Origin: Linyphia triangularis | Taxonomy: Eukaryota > Arthropoda > Arachnida > Araneae > Linyphiidae | DNA: 64,000 bases | Direction: 5' to 3' | NCBI GenBank assembly: GCA_963978545.1 | Contig: OZ021729.1 | Location: 7,375,501 to 7,439,500, forward strand | Shown here: positions 11,426-23,912 of the stretch, piece by piece | Position numbering within the stretch: position 1 is the first letter of the stretch | How the letters are laid out: each line of letters opens with the position of its first letter | Notes under the pieces: model-generated | Database searches by the model: none | Seen by the model: only the letters and a program-made list of their open reading frames with translations | Told to the model about the DNA's origin: nothing | Made by a program: the position numbers and the translations under genes

Positions 11426-12131
11426 TCAAAAACGCATGTGTTGTTGTTGTTGTTGTTTCTAATCTCCCTTTTGTCTGACGAAGTCAGACAATATCAGTGA
11501 AGCCATTGACATTAATGAAGTCTGACACTAGTTGTGGACAGTTATAAATGTCCTCCCAGTCCAGTCCAAGGCAGTCCAAAATGTGCTGAGGTGATGCCTG
11601 TTCTTTTTGGCATTTAGGGCAAAGAGGAAAATTTTTGCTTCCCCCAGAATATGTGAGGCCTTTAAGGTGACCACTAGCAAGTCGGGACAGACGGGTATTG
11701 GTGTGCCTATCACAAGGAAGAGATAGGGAGTGTCCTGGCTTTTTGGCTTTATACCATTCGTGAGACGGAGGTATATGCCGCTTTATTTTGAGCTATTTTC
11801 TTTGAGTATAACTCTTGATATGTGAGTTCTTGAGTAGAGAGGACAGGGTGTTCTAGTCCCTCCTTAGCAAGAGTGTCAGCCAATTCATTTCCGTGGATGT
11901 CTACATGTGACGGGATCCACTGAAAGTGCACTTTGTGCAGTCGGGATATGCTCTTGACTTCGCGTATTATGGATAGACTGGTTTTGTCTCCCACGAGGGC
12001 CCAGTTTTTAAGGTGTTGAATGGAACTTCGGCTATCGGATAGAATCCATAAGTCTCCGTAGTTGACCTCGCCAAAGATATTCTCTAAACCCAGGTCAATT
12101 GCTATTAATTATTATATTCAAAAACGCATGT
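11426..12131 (-). mobile_element. 5'-truncated non-LTR retrotransposon (LINE) with RNase H and 14-bp duplication
   Basis: The insert 11440-12117 is flanked by TCAAAAACGCATGT at 11426-11439 and again at 12118-12131. Read on the minus strand it begins inside an RNase H domain: ILSDSRSSIQHLKNW, then FQWIPSHVDIHGNELADTLA with the catalytic aspartates and histidine region intact. A decayed C-terminal part follows, with a CPKCQKE-type cysteine segment. It ends in an (AAC)n tail, seen as TTGTTGTTG at 11440-11457. In-frame stops after the RNase H domain show it is inactive. RNase H after the RT is typical of I/Jockey/R1-group LINEs; I cannot name the clade. Confidence 0.88.
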
Positions 12132-12328
12132 AGGATCTGCTTTTGAATGCTTATATACTATATAAGTGTGTGCAAAGCGTTATTCAAGCAGTTCGTTTAG
12201 TGTTTAAGTAATTCAAACTATCACATAACGTGTGTGAATAAATGGTGTATCATTACTGGAGGAATACCTATTTTTCTTATTCTAAAATGAATACATCTTA
12301 CATTGACCAGAGTGCAGATAAATATATA

Positions 12329-12538
12329 CAGGGTGTCCTCAAATTAGTTGGGCAGTAGAGTTCAAAATAGATCTGTATAGCTCTTAATAACAAAGCATAA
12401 TGAACAGTTTTCTTGCATATAGAATGACATGGTGAACATAAATTAATTGGAGAAAAAGGATGGTTTATAAGGCCTAGTTATTAATAATTATTCAGATGTA
12501 TTTGAACTCCATTGCCCGACTAATTTGTGAACATTCTG
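12329..12538. mobile_element. Short mariner-type MITE
   Basis: 210 bp between TA dinucleotides, with ~38-bp inverted ends. Left is CAGGGTGTCCTCAAATTAGT; right read inward is CAGAATGTTCACAAATTAGT. Both continue with GGGCA and GAGTTCAAA. No coding capacity. Confidence 0.85.
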
Positions 12539-12539
12539 T

Positions 12540-13600
12540 ATAGTTAATTTGATAATGGTGGATTCTTAAGTGGTTTTATTGTAACCTTCATTTTATGATG
12601 ACGTACTAATTTGCATCTTGAAATTCTTCCTTGAAGGTTGCTTACATGATGATGTTTTATTGGATGATATTACAAAAATACTCATAACCCTATGTAGAGG
12701 ATAGTTTTTTTTTTTTTTTTTTTTTTTTTTAATGCTATTTCAAATGGTTGAAATAGACACGATGAACATTATATTTTAGTTTTTACTTAAAATGATGATG
12801 GTGAACGATCTTGTCAATAATCATTCAAGGAAATGTTTTCCGTGGTTACTTGGCAAAAATTAATTTAAATGACTTGAACATATTTTATGTTTATATTCTT
12901 ATTTTTTCCTTTATATTTCAAGTTACCTCCTTGAAAATATCATGAGAGAATTCATCTGGAACGTGATTTCAAAATGTATAAACTATATGTGTAAATCATT
13001 TAACTTTTAAATACTCTCCCAAGAATCACATTTTGATGCAAAAGCGTTAAGTTATGACTACTTTTAAACTTGTTTGAAATTATAGTTTTACTTCAAATAA
13101 GTATCTTTTCTCAGATATTAACAAGGGAAAATTATTCAAGAAACAGAGAAGTTAATACATAAAAACAAAATTTATAATATAAATCCTGTATATGCCTTGG
13201 TTGGGCACAGTTAGGCCCTAATTTACCTTTGCTCAAAATAAATTTAAATACAACCATTCAACCTGTATAAGCATTGGCAATTTGTAAACGTACTCTAATT
13301 TATTTGAGTGATTTTGAACTAAGATCGACTTTTCATTGCTTTAGAACAATATTAAAAAAAAAAGAAACTTTAATTCCGCTCCATAAACTAACATTATTTG
13401 TATCCCCAAAACTTAGTAGAATGCATTTTCCTTGACAAAAAGTCTACCTACCAAGTTTCAGCTGGATTGAAAAAGGAAAGTGGTTTAATTAACCTGCACA
13501 TATTCTGGCCACTACAAACTCCCACTCATAAAATCAAAGTTAAAATAAAGGATTTTAAAAAGGAAATTTATAAATTTATAAGAGATATACCAAGTAAAAA
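12540..13600. other. Unassigned AT-rich interval
   Basis: Contains a poly-T run at 12704-12730. A 76-codon frame at 13398-13628 runs into the neighbouring MITE and has no recognisable motif. Confidence 0.4.
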
Positions 13601-14193
13601 CAGTCAAACACTGTTAACGCGAAGTTGATGGGACCTCTAAATATTTCGCTTTAACCGAATTTCGTTTTAACCATCTAAATACTTTTTTCTTTTTATTAAT
13701 GCATCTTATTAATTAATACTAACTATATATGTATTTAATGCTGCTATTTTTTTAAACATTTACATTACGAGGTTTATATTTAATGCAATAGTTTAACAAA
13801 ATGTACATTAGGAGCAAAAACAGTAAATGTATTTATCAGTAACTTATTATTTATTTGACTTATTAAGAAATCTGTTATTAATTTTTACTTTAAGTTTTTA
13901 GTCACACATTTCTTTAAAAAGGTGTCTACTTCTTAAAAATTATTTAAGGCACATGGGGCTGCATTTCCTGCTGAATAAGGAAATGTTGTAAGGTTTCATC
14001 TAAAAAAAGTGGTTTAAAGAGAAATTTTTTCGTCTTAAGCGGGATTTCATTAAATGAATAAATAAACCTTAAGTTTAAGTTTCATAGTACGGGAAACTGC
14101 TGTTACCAGGCATTAAACGGGATTTAGTGCTAAGCGATTTCGCATTAAACGGGATTTTGTGTTAAGTGATTTCACCTTAACCGGGTTTGACTG
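13601..14193. mobile_element. pogo/Tigger-like MITE
   Basis: The ends are CAGTCAAACACTGTTAACGC on the left and CAGTCAAACCCGGTTAAGGT read inward from the right, with TA after the right end. The interior repeats ATTAAACGGGATTT and AAGCGATTTC words, as the element at 59813-60058 does. It lacks a transposase. The left TA is not preserved. Confidence 0.72.
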
Positions 14194-14788
14194 TATATAA
14201 TTATTATTTTAAGATAAACATTTTAACAACAATTTGATTTTACATATTTATTCTACTCATTTATCTCTTTTTACATGATATAAGATATCAAATCAACTCT
14301 TATAGTTGTACGGTGGGATTTTTTTTATAATATTAATTTTCACTTACCTCATAGCTGTAATCCTAATCATCTTCTGCAGAACATTTTATGAAACTTCGTT
14401 ACATATTTCATTTAGAGAGTGTATTACTTATCAGGAACAACGGTTCTTCGAAAATCCTCTTTAATTGCACGCAACTTCGAAGAATAAAAAAAAGTCAACA
14501 TCAAAAAGAATCAAGGAATGTCAATAATTGATCGAATCAGGTACATTCAACATTGTTACACTCAATTCTCGATACAAGGAATCAAAATAATGGACAACAT
14601 TTGAAAGTATAACATTCTAGAAACAATCTTTGGTACTTAACAAATAACGTTACCCCATCTGAATCAATTGGCTTTCCAAGACCACAATTTTATGGTGTTT
14701 AAGTGGAACTATCGCGAACTTTTATTACATTATTGCAATCACGTTTTATGGTCAAAAAATAATTGGTTATCGAATCTCATGGGTTTTT
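14194..14788. other. Unassigned AT-rich interval
   Basis: No repeat or coding signal was recognised before the minisatellite. Confidence 0.35.
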
Positions 14789-15042
14789 CCTGCATCAGTC
14801 TTAAAATATACTTTTGTACTCTTGCATCAGTCTTAAAATATACTTTTGTACTCTTGCATCAGTCTTAAAATATACTTTTGTACTCTTGCATCAGTCTTAA
14901 AATATACTTTTGTACTCTTGCATCAGTCTTAAAATATACTTTTGTACTCTTGCATCAGTCTTAAAATATACTTTTGTACTCTTATATCAGTCTTAAAATA
15001 TACTTTTGTACTCTTGTATTAGTCTTAAAATATACTTTTGTA
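14789..15042 (+). repeat. 32-bp minisatellite, eight copies
   Basis: Unit TGCATCAGTCTTAAAATATA followed by CTTTTGTACTCT, starting at 14791, 14823, 14855, 14887, 14919, 14951, 14983 and 15015. The first six units are nearly identical and the last two have drifted (ATATCAG, GTATTAG). Units abut with no spacers. Confidence 0.95.
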
Positions 15043-15282
15043 AAGTACGCTATGAATCAAAGGTATTTCCTGCGTGCAAAATTGTTAATACACAAATTTA
15101 TATAGTTTCAAAGTAAGTTTGATTGTGAAGTCTGTTGTCAAAAAAAAAGGTGGCTTTCATACATGCTTTCATTCTGTTCAAAATTTGACTATCACGTAAA
15201 AAAGAAACTTAAGTTTTGTCAGATGAATCTTGATGAGTCAGTTATCTTAATTGCAAAAGCAATTTTAAGTTGAAAAAGATAT

Positions 15283-15428
15283 AAACTTGGAGTGTGGAAC
15301 ATCGCACAACTTTCAATTACACTATAATACTGACGTTGATTTGTGTCACTTACCGTTTTGTATATTTTTATCATTTATTAAAAAAAATTCAGTTTGGCGA
15401 TATTTTTCTGCGATAACCCTTGCATGGG

Positions 15429-15469
<41 letters not shown>

Positions 15470-16395
15470 GGGTCTAGGCAATACACTTTTCGATAATCCT
15501 TATATTATCATTTAGTATAAATGAAACTGAGGTGAGAAGAAAAACGAGGTGAGAACTTTGAGGATTCAAAGATTCTTCTTCAAAGAAAGAGAACTCTGTG
15601 TTGAAGGCATTCGTTTCTCACCTTTTTTAAGCCATTAACCCATTGACGGTCATGCACGTATATATACGTCTTAGGATCCCCAGTTTTTCTTGCAATCCAC
15701 AACATTTTTAAGTTTATAAATAAAATTTAAAATAAGATATATTTTAGATATTTTTATTAGGATGATAGTCTATAACCTATCTTAAACAAAATAAGTAAAA
15801 AAAATTAAAAAAAAATATGTATTTGAATTAGAAATATAATTTAAAAATTATTGCAGGGAAAACAACTGGGGAATTTCGCCCATTCCCACGACCGTCAGTT
15901 TGTAGTATTTTTACGGGAATTTCGGAGATGGGAATGTTTAGAACATCTTAAATGGCTTTTGCAGGGAAAACAACTGGGGAATTTCGCCCATTCCCACGAC
16001 CGTCAGTTTGTAGTATTTTTACGGGAATTTCGGAGATGGGAATGTTTAGAACATCTTAAATGGCTTTTCCACATCGATTTTTATTAAAACCTTTAGAGCC
16101 GTTTTTTAGCAATCATTGAAAACATGATTTTTTCAATGGCAGCTATGTTATAGGCATGCGCGATTATGACGAAAATCTTAATGACAGGTCCTTACGCCAT
16201 CACCAACCCGTACGCCAAATTTGAACATCGTAGGTCAATTTGTTCGGGAGTTATGCAGACCACATACACTCAGGCATACATTTTTTCTAGATCTTTTGAA
16301 ATCAGGATCTTCCAAAACGTAGAGAAAAAAAATAAAAAATATATTGAATGCTATACTTTCATTACGCTATGTATACACTTAGGTAGTTGAAAGTA
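15283..16395 (+). repeat. Dispersed repeat R, copy B, with internal duplication
   Basis: Same block order as copy A at 8756-9840. It carries a poly-A tract (15432-15466), an extra segment from about 15640 to 15850 that starts TTAACCCATTGACGGTCATG like a piggyBac-type end, and the 108-bp tandem duplication at 15853-16068. The open frame at 15851-16087 is this duplication read through and is not a gene. Confidence 0.75.
15853..16068 (+). repeat. Perfect 108-bp tandem duplication
   Basis: Two units, 15853-15960 and 15961-16068, beginning GCAGGGAAAACAACTGGGGA and identical by eye. 108 is divisible by three, so a spurious reading frame continues through both units. Confidence 0.93.
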
Positions 16396-16570
16396 AAAAA
16401 GCGTATAGAATTTAGCGACATTATTTACGATAGAAATAATTTTCCTAATTTTGAGCAAGATGCATTTATCAGACTTCAAACTGGTAAATATATGTAACAG
16501 TTGTATAAAACTTATTTTCAGATTATTTAAGAAGCCGAAGCTAAGAGAACTATTTAATGTATTACGGGAA

Positions 16571-16975
16571 AGTCCTAGTAAGGATAATTCCCTATACTGG
16601 CTATGCTACAATCTTGTAGCCCAGTGCATTTAGAAACTACTTTGCATAAAACCTTGACATTTGGTGAGTATGTATGGAAACGATCACTTAATGACGTACA
16701 TTAAAAACTCATAAATAGCGCCTCTAATATTTTATTTTATACTTGAAATTCTTACGTCAACGCATATGCTGTGACTTCACCTTGTTTGGCTATTTTAATT
16801 TTCATTTATAATAGATAGACATTAAATGAAAACAATTCATGTCATTTCAGTTAGTGATCTATTTCGTACCTACTCTTCAAATTTCCAGGTTTTGTACAAA
16901 GTAGTTTCTAAATGCACTGGGCTACAAGATAGTAACATAGCGAGTACAGGGAATGCTCCTTACAAGGACTTCCAC
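16571..16975. mobile_element. Long-TIR MITE (family M1), copy 1
   Basis: About 405 bp with inverted ends of ~100 bp: AAGTCCTAGTAAGGATAATT on the left, GAAGTCCTTGTAAGGAGCAT read inward from the right. Both arms contain GCCCAGTGCATTTAGAAACT. The second copy is at 55177-56379. No transposase. Confidence 0.82.
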
Positions 16976-17068
16976 TTAATTAAAGATATTGGAAATAAAA
17001 AAGCTCATTTGTATCACCAACAAAAACTGAAGCTAAAAATATAATTTTTTGTTTCCTAATTCATGTAA

Positions 17069-17250
17069 GCCGACCAAACGGTATAGTGGTTAGAGTGCTG
17101 GCTTCTAGACCCCGAGGTTGAGGGTTCGAGTCCCGTGTTAGGCATGGGTGTTTGTAAATGTATGTTGGCTTGTATAATGACGAAAGTTTCGGAGCGTTAT
17201 AGCCCTCGTGTTGCTGACGGCGCCAGATAATCTGAAAAACAACCAACCAA
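17069..17250 (+). repeat. SINE1 copy (tRNA-derived)
   Basis: About 182 bp flanked by CCTAATTCATGTAA (17055-17068 and 17251-17264). The head carries a Pol III A box (TATAGTGGTTAGAGTG) and B box (GGTTCGAGTCC). The 3' end is ACAACCAACCAA. Apparent protein frames over it are artefacts. Confidence 0.92.
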
Positions 17251-17577
17251 CCTAATTCATGTAAATTTTTTTACAGCAATGGTTAACCATTGTTCCCCAT
17301 TACCATGTTAAAAGGATAGAATATTCCAAACATTTGCTACGTCTGAATTTATTTTATGATACAATAGACTACTCCCAGCAAACACTTTTTAAGTTGCAAT
17401 TAATAAAAGTTGTAAAACAAACTTTATTAGTTACAATTTAAAATAAATAAATAAATTCAAATTAACTTTTTTGAAGTTCCGTTTTTCAAAAAATAACTTT
17501 TTAATTTAAAGTTTATTTTAAGTTACAGTTTTCATACTTATAGAAAGTACAATTACTGGACTGACGGACCAACATAA

Positions 17578-18305
17578 TGTTACGAATTTCTGTTTTTTTG
17601 TAAATATTTCGTAGCATTAATTATGTAAAAAGGAAAATGTATGTACATTTCGTATAAGGCAGTGCAATAGTTTATCTTCGCTTTCCTGCAATGTGTCTAT
17701 TAATGCTTGAAAACGAGTTTTAAAGAGATAATGTTGGGAAGCGAATTTTACAAAGAGGCCATTTAACATTATGGTTAATGGCAATCTCGCCAAGTTGCCG
17801 AGATAGAGCCAAGTAGGCGATGGTTTTGACGACTAATTTTTGTCGCCAAATTTGGTGAGAAATAGCCAAAAGTCACCAAACTTGGCGACATTTTAGATCC
17901 CCATGTACATGTATAGGACTTTTCGACCACGATCTGGAAAGTTCTCCAAATTTCTATCTCTGGAAGATTCGCTAAAGAATTGATTTCCTATATGAGACCG
18001 GCCGTGAGTGGAGTTGAGTTTGTTACTTGACTGGAGTTACTGAGTTAGCTGTCTCTCAGCGAGCATTCAGATAGTTCCGAAAGTGAACTGTATTGCATTG
18101 TCTTTTGCGGCGATTTTTAGCAGTTGTGTTGTCAAGTTTTTAACTGCTGTTTTGTGCTCTAATGTTGTGTAAAGAGCTGTATTGAGTCTACTAGAACGAG
18201 AAGTTCTGGAGTTGTAAGAGAACCTGCGAAGAGTTATATCGGAATAAATTTCTGCAAGTTTTGATCTGCTTTGGCTTCAAATCTTTCGAACCCATCAACG
18301 CAACA
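17578..18305 (+). repeat. Solo LTR, family 2, copy B
   Basis: 728 bp, TGTTACG...CGCAACA. It is the inverse of the copies at 10045 and 33389. The sense strand is + by the AATAAA near 18244, about 60 bp before the end. The TCGCCAA/TTGGCGA cluster lies at 17785-17892. Flanks are ATAA and ATAT. Confidence 0.86.
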
Positions 18306-18389
18306 ATATACTATCGAGATTTGCATAATTTTTCAAACAAATGAGTAGTGTTAAGCTCAGACAATAAAAAAAAGTAATATGAATCGTTT

Positions 18390-18535
18390 TTTTTTTTTTT
18401 TTGATGGTTTTTTTATGCTCAAAGACCTACTTTGATGCAGAATGACGGCTAATCAGGCCAGGACCTATACTTTAAAGTGGATTCTAAACCACAATGGAGG
18501 CCCATGCCAAACAGGGATTCGAACCTGGCGCCTAT
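18390..18535 (-). repeat. SINE2 fragment
   Basis: Matches the SINE2 copies at 36.1-38.7 kb on the minus strand: GCTAATCAGG, TGGATTCTAAACC, and a B box as GGTTCGAATCCCTG. The 5' tRNA-like part is incomplete and a poly-T run marks the tail side. Confidence 0.75.
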
Positions 18536-20493
18536 GGCAAACGAAAATTTTAACAATTATGGGATAAAAAAATAAAATATCGGATATAATAATCTATATG
18601 TATATATGTTTCTGAGAGTAAAATAGTAAACTATCAAACTTTCATGACAAACTTTGAAATTTTTTGTATAAAAAAAACTTTTAGTTTTTGGTACAAGCTT
18701 GTACTAAAATCACAAAAGTAAAGATTGTTTTCTTTAAACGATATTACTCTGCAAATTTGACTTTGCATAAGAGTTGTTTCAAATGTTGCTCTTTATTAGA
18801 TACCATTTTTGTTCAAAGAAAAAATATACAATTCTCTATGCTGGGTGATTCAGGAATTGATTCGGAATTGAAGTTCATTAGTGATGGTGATTCAATTTTG
18901 CGTCGTATAGGTAGTTGCATCTACACATACTGTACTTACGTCATTTTAGTTCACGATATACACTATAATACTTCATTGGCATTGAAGATGTTACGATTTT
19001 TTATGATTTATTTTATCTTAATCATTTTAAAGTAACCACGAAAATTAAATTTCTATTTATTGGTACCTACCTAATTATTACAAAGTTTTAAATTTATCGA
19101 TCTGATGTGCCAATTGTAATGATTCTACATGGCTCATATACATGGTAAATATTAAGTAAAAGTATATTTCGAACTCTTTGTTACCTAATTCTTTGTACCT
19201 AATTAATTTTGAAATTTATTAACTAAGGATGTAAAATTTTAATACTTCTACTTGAATCGTTTAAAAATATTGTTTAAAAGTCTAGTTTTTTCCATCGAGA
19301 ACCTAACGAAGCGATTTTTTAAATTTCTCATACAAATACAAATAGAAAAATAATGACCAACTACAGACACAAGGCCCTTGAAGGTTGGTCCTATTAAACT
19401 TTTCTGAACACTCCCTAGTATAGATAAAGCTGACTTTTAAGGTACTTGTCTACGTTGAAGAGGTCGATTTTGATTAAATTTGACAAAAAAATAGGAAATT
19501 ATTTGTGAATATTTCAGCCCAAATCTTTAAGTTTCTAAAACTGTCTCTTTTTTAACTCTGCATTGATTTGAACAAAAGTTATGACAATTTTAAACTGATC
19601 TAAAATTGTAAATTATAACCAGAAACGACCGGAAATAGCATATCAAAACCAAAAGTTGCCGATTAAAAAGTGATTTCCTTCTAAATATTAATATTTTGTT
19701 CTTTTTAATAAATAAAAAAATTGAAAAAAAAGAAGGTGCATTTAAAGTGTGTAAGTAATATGGTTTATAGAGAAATTGAGTGTTTTAAAGTTTAAATGCA
19801 TTTTTCTCGGAATTGATTGTCACACAAATATTGCTAATTTGAAATGTCATAACTCAAAAAATTATTCATGAATTATTATAAATTTTTTTGTACTTCTCTT
19901 GTTGATTATTTTCCAGTGCATCTTCTATAGAAATTGAGAGTGGATGGTTATGTTATGAAATACAAACTTCAGTTTGAATAAAAACAAGGTGAAATTGTTA
20001 CAAAATCATGAACTTATTTTTCGACTATTCATAAAAAAAGTGTTAATGAATATATTTTACTTAATGTAGTATATGCTTTAGATATAAGCATGTAGTTTAT
20101 TTATATACAATTTATTTCCTAAAAATCTTGATAGTTTTTTATTTATTTTATTTTAAGTTTTTGAAATATTTCATCAAAATTTAATGCAAAATTGCAATAT
20201 TTGAAAAATAATAATAATAAATTCAAATTTTTGTACTGTATTATTAATTTATAATAGTACTAAATATAAAAAGGCACTTAAATATTCGTACATAAAGTTT
20301 TTTTTTTTTTTAAAGTACTCCGAACGTGGGCAAGTACCTTAAAACTGTTGACTACGGTACAATTCCCGATGTAGTTCCAGCAGATTGTTCCAGTTGCTAA
20401 TTAATCTATTGTAAAAATAATGCTTCCTATTCTCCAAGTTAAAATGCGATTCAAATAGCTTATATGCACGATCACTTGTCCTGTCCTTTGTAA
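18536..20493. other. Unassigned AT-rich interval
   Basis: Long AT-rich stretch. A 115-codon frame at 18688-19035 is rich in Phe, Ile, Leu and Cys with no recognisable domain, and I treat it as chance. Confidence 0.4.
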
Positions 20494-20549
20494 AGTTACA
20501 AATTTCTGTATATTTTTAAATATCTCGTAGTATTATGTAAAAAGAACTT
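20494..20549 (+). repeat. LTR family 2 fragment
   Basis: GTTACAAATTTCTGTATATT followed by AAATATCTCGTAGTATTATG matches the first ~60 bp of copy B at 17578. A short relic. Confidence 0.6.
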
Positions 20550-21007
20550 ACTAGTGGATTAGATTTTGTAACTGAATCCAATTTTTTCACTGATGTTTTT
20601 TTTTTTTTTTTTTTCATGTTTTATGAAGTTTAAAGTGAATCTTTAGATCATTTGAAGAAACACTTCTAAACTTGTTACATTATATTTTCAAACATATTAC
20701 TTTAATCTTTTGTAAGGATTATTTAAATAGATATATAAAAAAAAAATGTAAATAAATTTTTTTAAAAAGTAAACTAGTGAACGATTATTAAAAACAATTA
20801 TTTTGCCAATAACTAAAATCTGTACAGGCAGTTTGTTAAATACAAAATTTTGTTAAATAAAAATGCTTAATTTATGCTTGCCAATAAATAATTTTTAATT
20901 TATATCAAAAATAAGAAACGTCACTTTTTTGTACCTTTTTTTAAATTTTTTTAAATATTGTTTTTAAAACTTTGCCCTCGTAAAAAATATAAAATATTTT
21001 GCATATA

Positions 21008-22719
21008 CAGGGTGGCCAGGAAATAACTTTCCCTGTTTGGCGGCATCTGCAGCTAAAACTAATGAACGAAATGAAACCATATTTTATATGCAGGCTAATG
21101 AAGGCATGGGGAGATGAATTCCGTCAAAAAAAATTTAGTTCCAAAAGTTGCCGACAGGGGGAAATGTGGCGCTATCGGAAACGAAACACGTGAATAACTA
21201 CAATGAAAGCATGGAAATTTGATTTTTCAGAATGTCAATACTATACAGTTATAAATAAATTATTGGAACACATAAAATAAGATTTTAGTCATTAACATTT
21301 GGGTTCCCAGGACTCCGCGTAACATTTTCAATATGCTGGCCTTCCCGGTGTACAACATATTGCATCCGGTGAATAACGTTCTCTACAGCTGCGTGCAAAC
21401 TGTCTGTTTGGATGTTCTCAATGGCCCGTCTTATGCTCTGCTTCAAGACATGCAAGTTTGGAATGCCACCAGCATACACAACGGATTTAAGGTACCCCCA
21501 TAGCCAAAAGTCACATGGGGTGATGTCCGGGGAACGGGGCGGCCATTCTGTCTGAAAATATTGACTAATGACTGTCATTACCAAAATTCTGGTGTAAAAG
21601 GCGCTGCACTGAACGATGAATATGTGGCCGAGCTCCATCTTGCATAAAAATGATTGAGTTTAAGCATTGTCTTTGTTGTAATTGCGTAATGACGAAAGTT
21701 TGTAGCATTTTTCCATATTTTTCGCCGTTGATGGTGCAGGTAATAGGTCCTGCCTGAGTTATGTTCTCAAAAAAGTATGGTCCTGTTATAAAATTAGCCG
21801 TGAAACCGCACCACACGGTTACCTCTGGGGAATGCATTGACATTTCTAGCATCACTGTGGGTCGCTCACATGCCCAAATACGGCAGTTCTGAGTATTAAC
21901 AGATCCATTCAGATGAAAATGAGTCTCATCACCCCACAATATTTTCCAAGGCCAATCATTGTCGATCTACATTCGGGCAAGAAACGCTAGCAAAAGTTAG
22001 GCGCTTATCGTAATCTGTTATTTTTAATTCTTTCACACGACTGATCTTATACGGATAGAAATGCAGCATTTTATGCAAGATTTTCCATGCAGTAGAATAA
22101 GGCATATCGGTTTGATAGCAATTGCACGAGCGTTGGACCACTGCTGGTTCCTGTGTCGTCGAACACCGCTGTAGCAACATCTGTTACTGCATCTTCTGTT
22201 ACTGCTTTTCGTCCTCTGCCAGCTCTAAGTCCAAGCTATCCAGTTTCCTTGAATTTTTTAATCATCGCTCTTACTGATGCAGTAGACATTGGACCTTTAC
22301 GCAGGTTATGAAGTCTTCGAAATTCCCGCAGAGCCATCACAGCATTACACTGTCTAGTGTAGTACAGTTTCACTAGCAAAGCACGTTGAGGTAAGGTAGG
22401 TTGCATATCACCAACAGTCAATGAATGAATCGCTGTTTGGACGTTCGCTCATTTTTTTTAAAGGGAATGCGTTGCACTGATGTCATATACGCATTAGAAT
22501 TTTGCATAATTGCGATCTCGATATGTAAATTTCCTCAAACGTGCGTACAAGTAGCGCCAAAATCTCAGCTAGCGGCAACTTTTGGAACTAACTTTTTTTT
22601 TGTTGGAATTCATCTCCCCGTGCCTTCAACAGTCTGTATATAAAATATGGTTTCATTTCATTCATTAGTTTTAGCTGCAGATGCCGCCAAACAGGGAAAG
22701 TTATTTCCTGGCCACCCTG
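21008..22719 (-). mobile_element. mariner-like transposon with ~170-bp inverted repeats
   Basis: 1712 bp between TA dinucleotides (21006-21007 and 22720-22721). The ends begin CAGGGTGGCCAGGAAATAAC on both sides and stay matched for about 170 bp, through GCGGCATCTGCAGCTAAAAC, TTCATTTC and GGAACTAA. Single-base differences and a few indels suggest moderate age. Confidence 0.93.
21285..22421 (-). pseudogene. mariner-like transposase, broken by stops and frameshifts
   Basis: Cut-and-paste transposase on the minus strand. Fragments in order: 22421-22236, an N-terminal helix-turn-helix (LPQRALLVKLYYTRQ...) ending at an in-frame TAG after KETG; 22180-21956 with PYSTAWKILHKMLHFYPYKI; 21939-21565 with the first catalytic aspartate in GDETHFHLNG and the second in FMQDGARPH; then, after a frame change near 21570-21640, the segment WPPRSPDITPCDFWLWGYLK carrying the third acid as aspartate. 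At least one stop and two frame changes separate these parts, so the gene is dead. The D-D-D pattern with about 34-37 residues between the last two is mariner-type. No host gene surrounds it. Confidence 0.9.
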
Positions 22720-22721
22720 TA

Positions 22722-23336
<615 letters not shown>

Positions 23337-23720
23337 AATCAATATAAAAGTTTAACTTCATCGTATGCAACCACACATTCGGTGTATTTCTCAGATGATT
23401 TTTTTCTTTTCTCCAAAAATGGGCTCCTCAGCAAAGACATACTTTCTGTATAGAAACTAAATCAGGTTCATTAAAAACAGCACTCCCAATGCAAGCTAGG
23501 CATTTCTACGATAACTTTCAGCATTTCGCTTTTTAAAACTTTTACATAATACGGTCTGATTTGCTTGTTAAGCACGCTGTATCCTATTTTCTTTAAATTC
23601 TGCGACAGCATAACAAATCTGTACTTCGATACAACTCTTAACTAACTATTGATACCAATATGCAAACAAACAACCAGTACTGTACACATACAAATAGGTT
23701 CTTTTTACGGGGCAAGCGTG

Positions 23721-23900
23721 GTTGGTTGCTTTCAGATTATCTGGCGCCGTCAGCAACACGATTGCTATAATGCGACGAAACATTCGTCATTTGACAAGCC
23801 AACATACATTTACAAACACCCATGCCAAACACGGGACTCGAACCCGCAACCTCGCGGTCTAGAAGCTAGCACGCTAACCACTATACCGTTTGGTAGGCAG
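23721..23900 (-). repeat. SINE1 copy
   Basis: 180 bp on the minus strand, flanked by GGGGCAAGCGTG at 23709-23720 and 23901-23912. The complement of the B box (GGACTCGAACCC) and of the A box (CCACTATACC) are present. Confidence 0.92.
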
Positions 23901-23912
23901 GGGGCAAGCGTG

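Noticed and set aside
14789..15042. Regularly spaced repeats suggesting a CRISPR array
   Set aside because: Units abut with no unique spacers and the setting is eukaryotic; it is a minisatellite.
15851..16087. 78-codon frame with an internal 36-residue repeat
   Set aside because: It is the 108-bp duplication inside non-coding repeat R; copy A has no matching frame.
17069..17150. tRNA-like sequences with A and B boxes as functional tRNA genes
   Set aside because: All are heads of SINE1, SINE2 or SINE3 with non-tRNA bodies, and nearly all have target duplications; acceptor-stem pairing is not preserved.
18688..19035. 115-codon plus-strand frame
   Set aside because: AT-rich, no domain, no splice or promoter context; probably chance.
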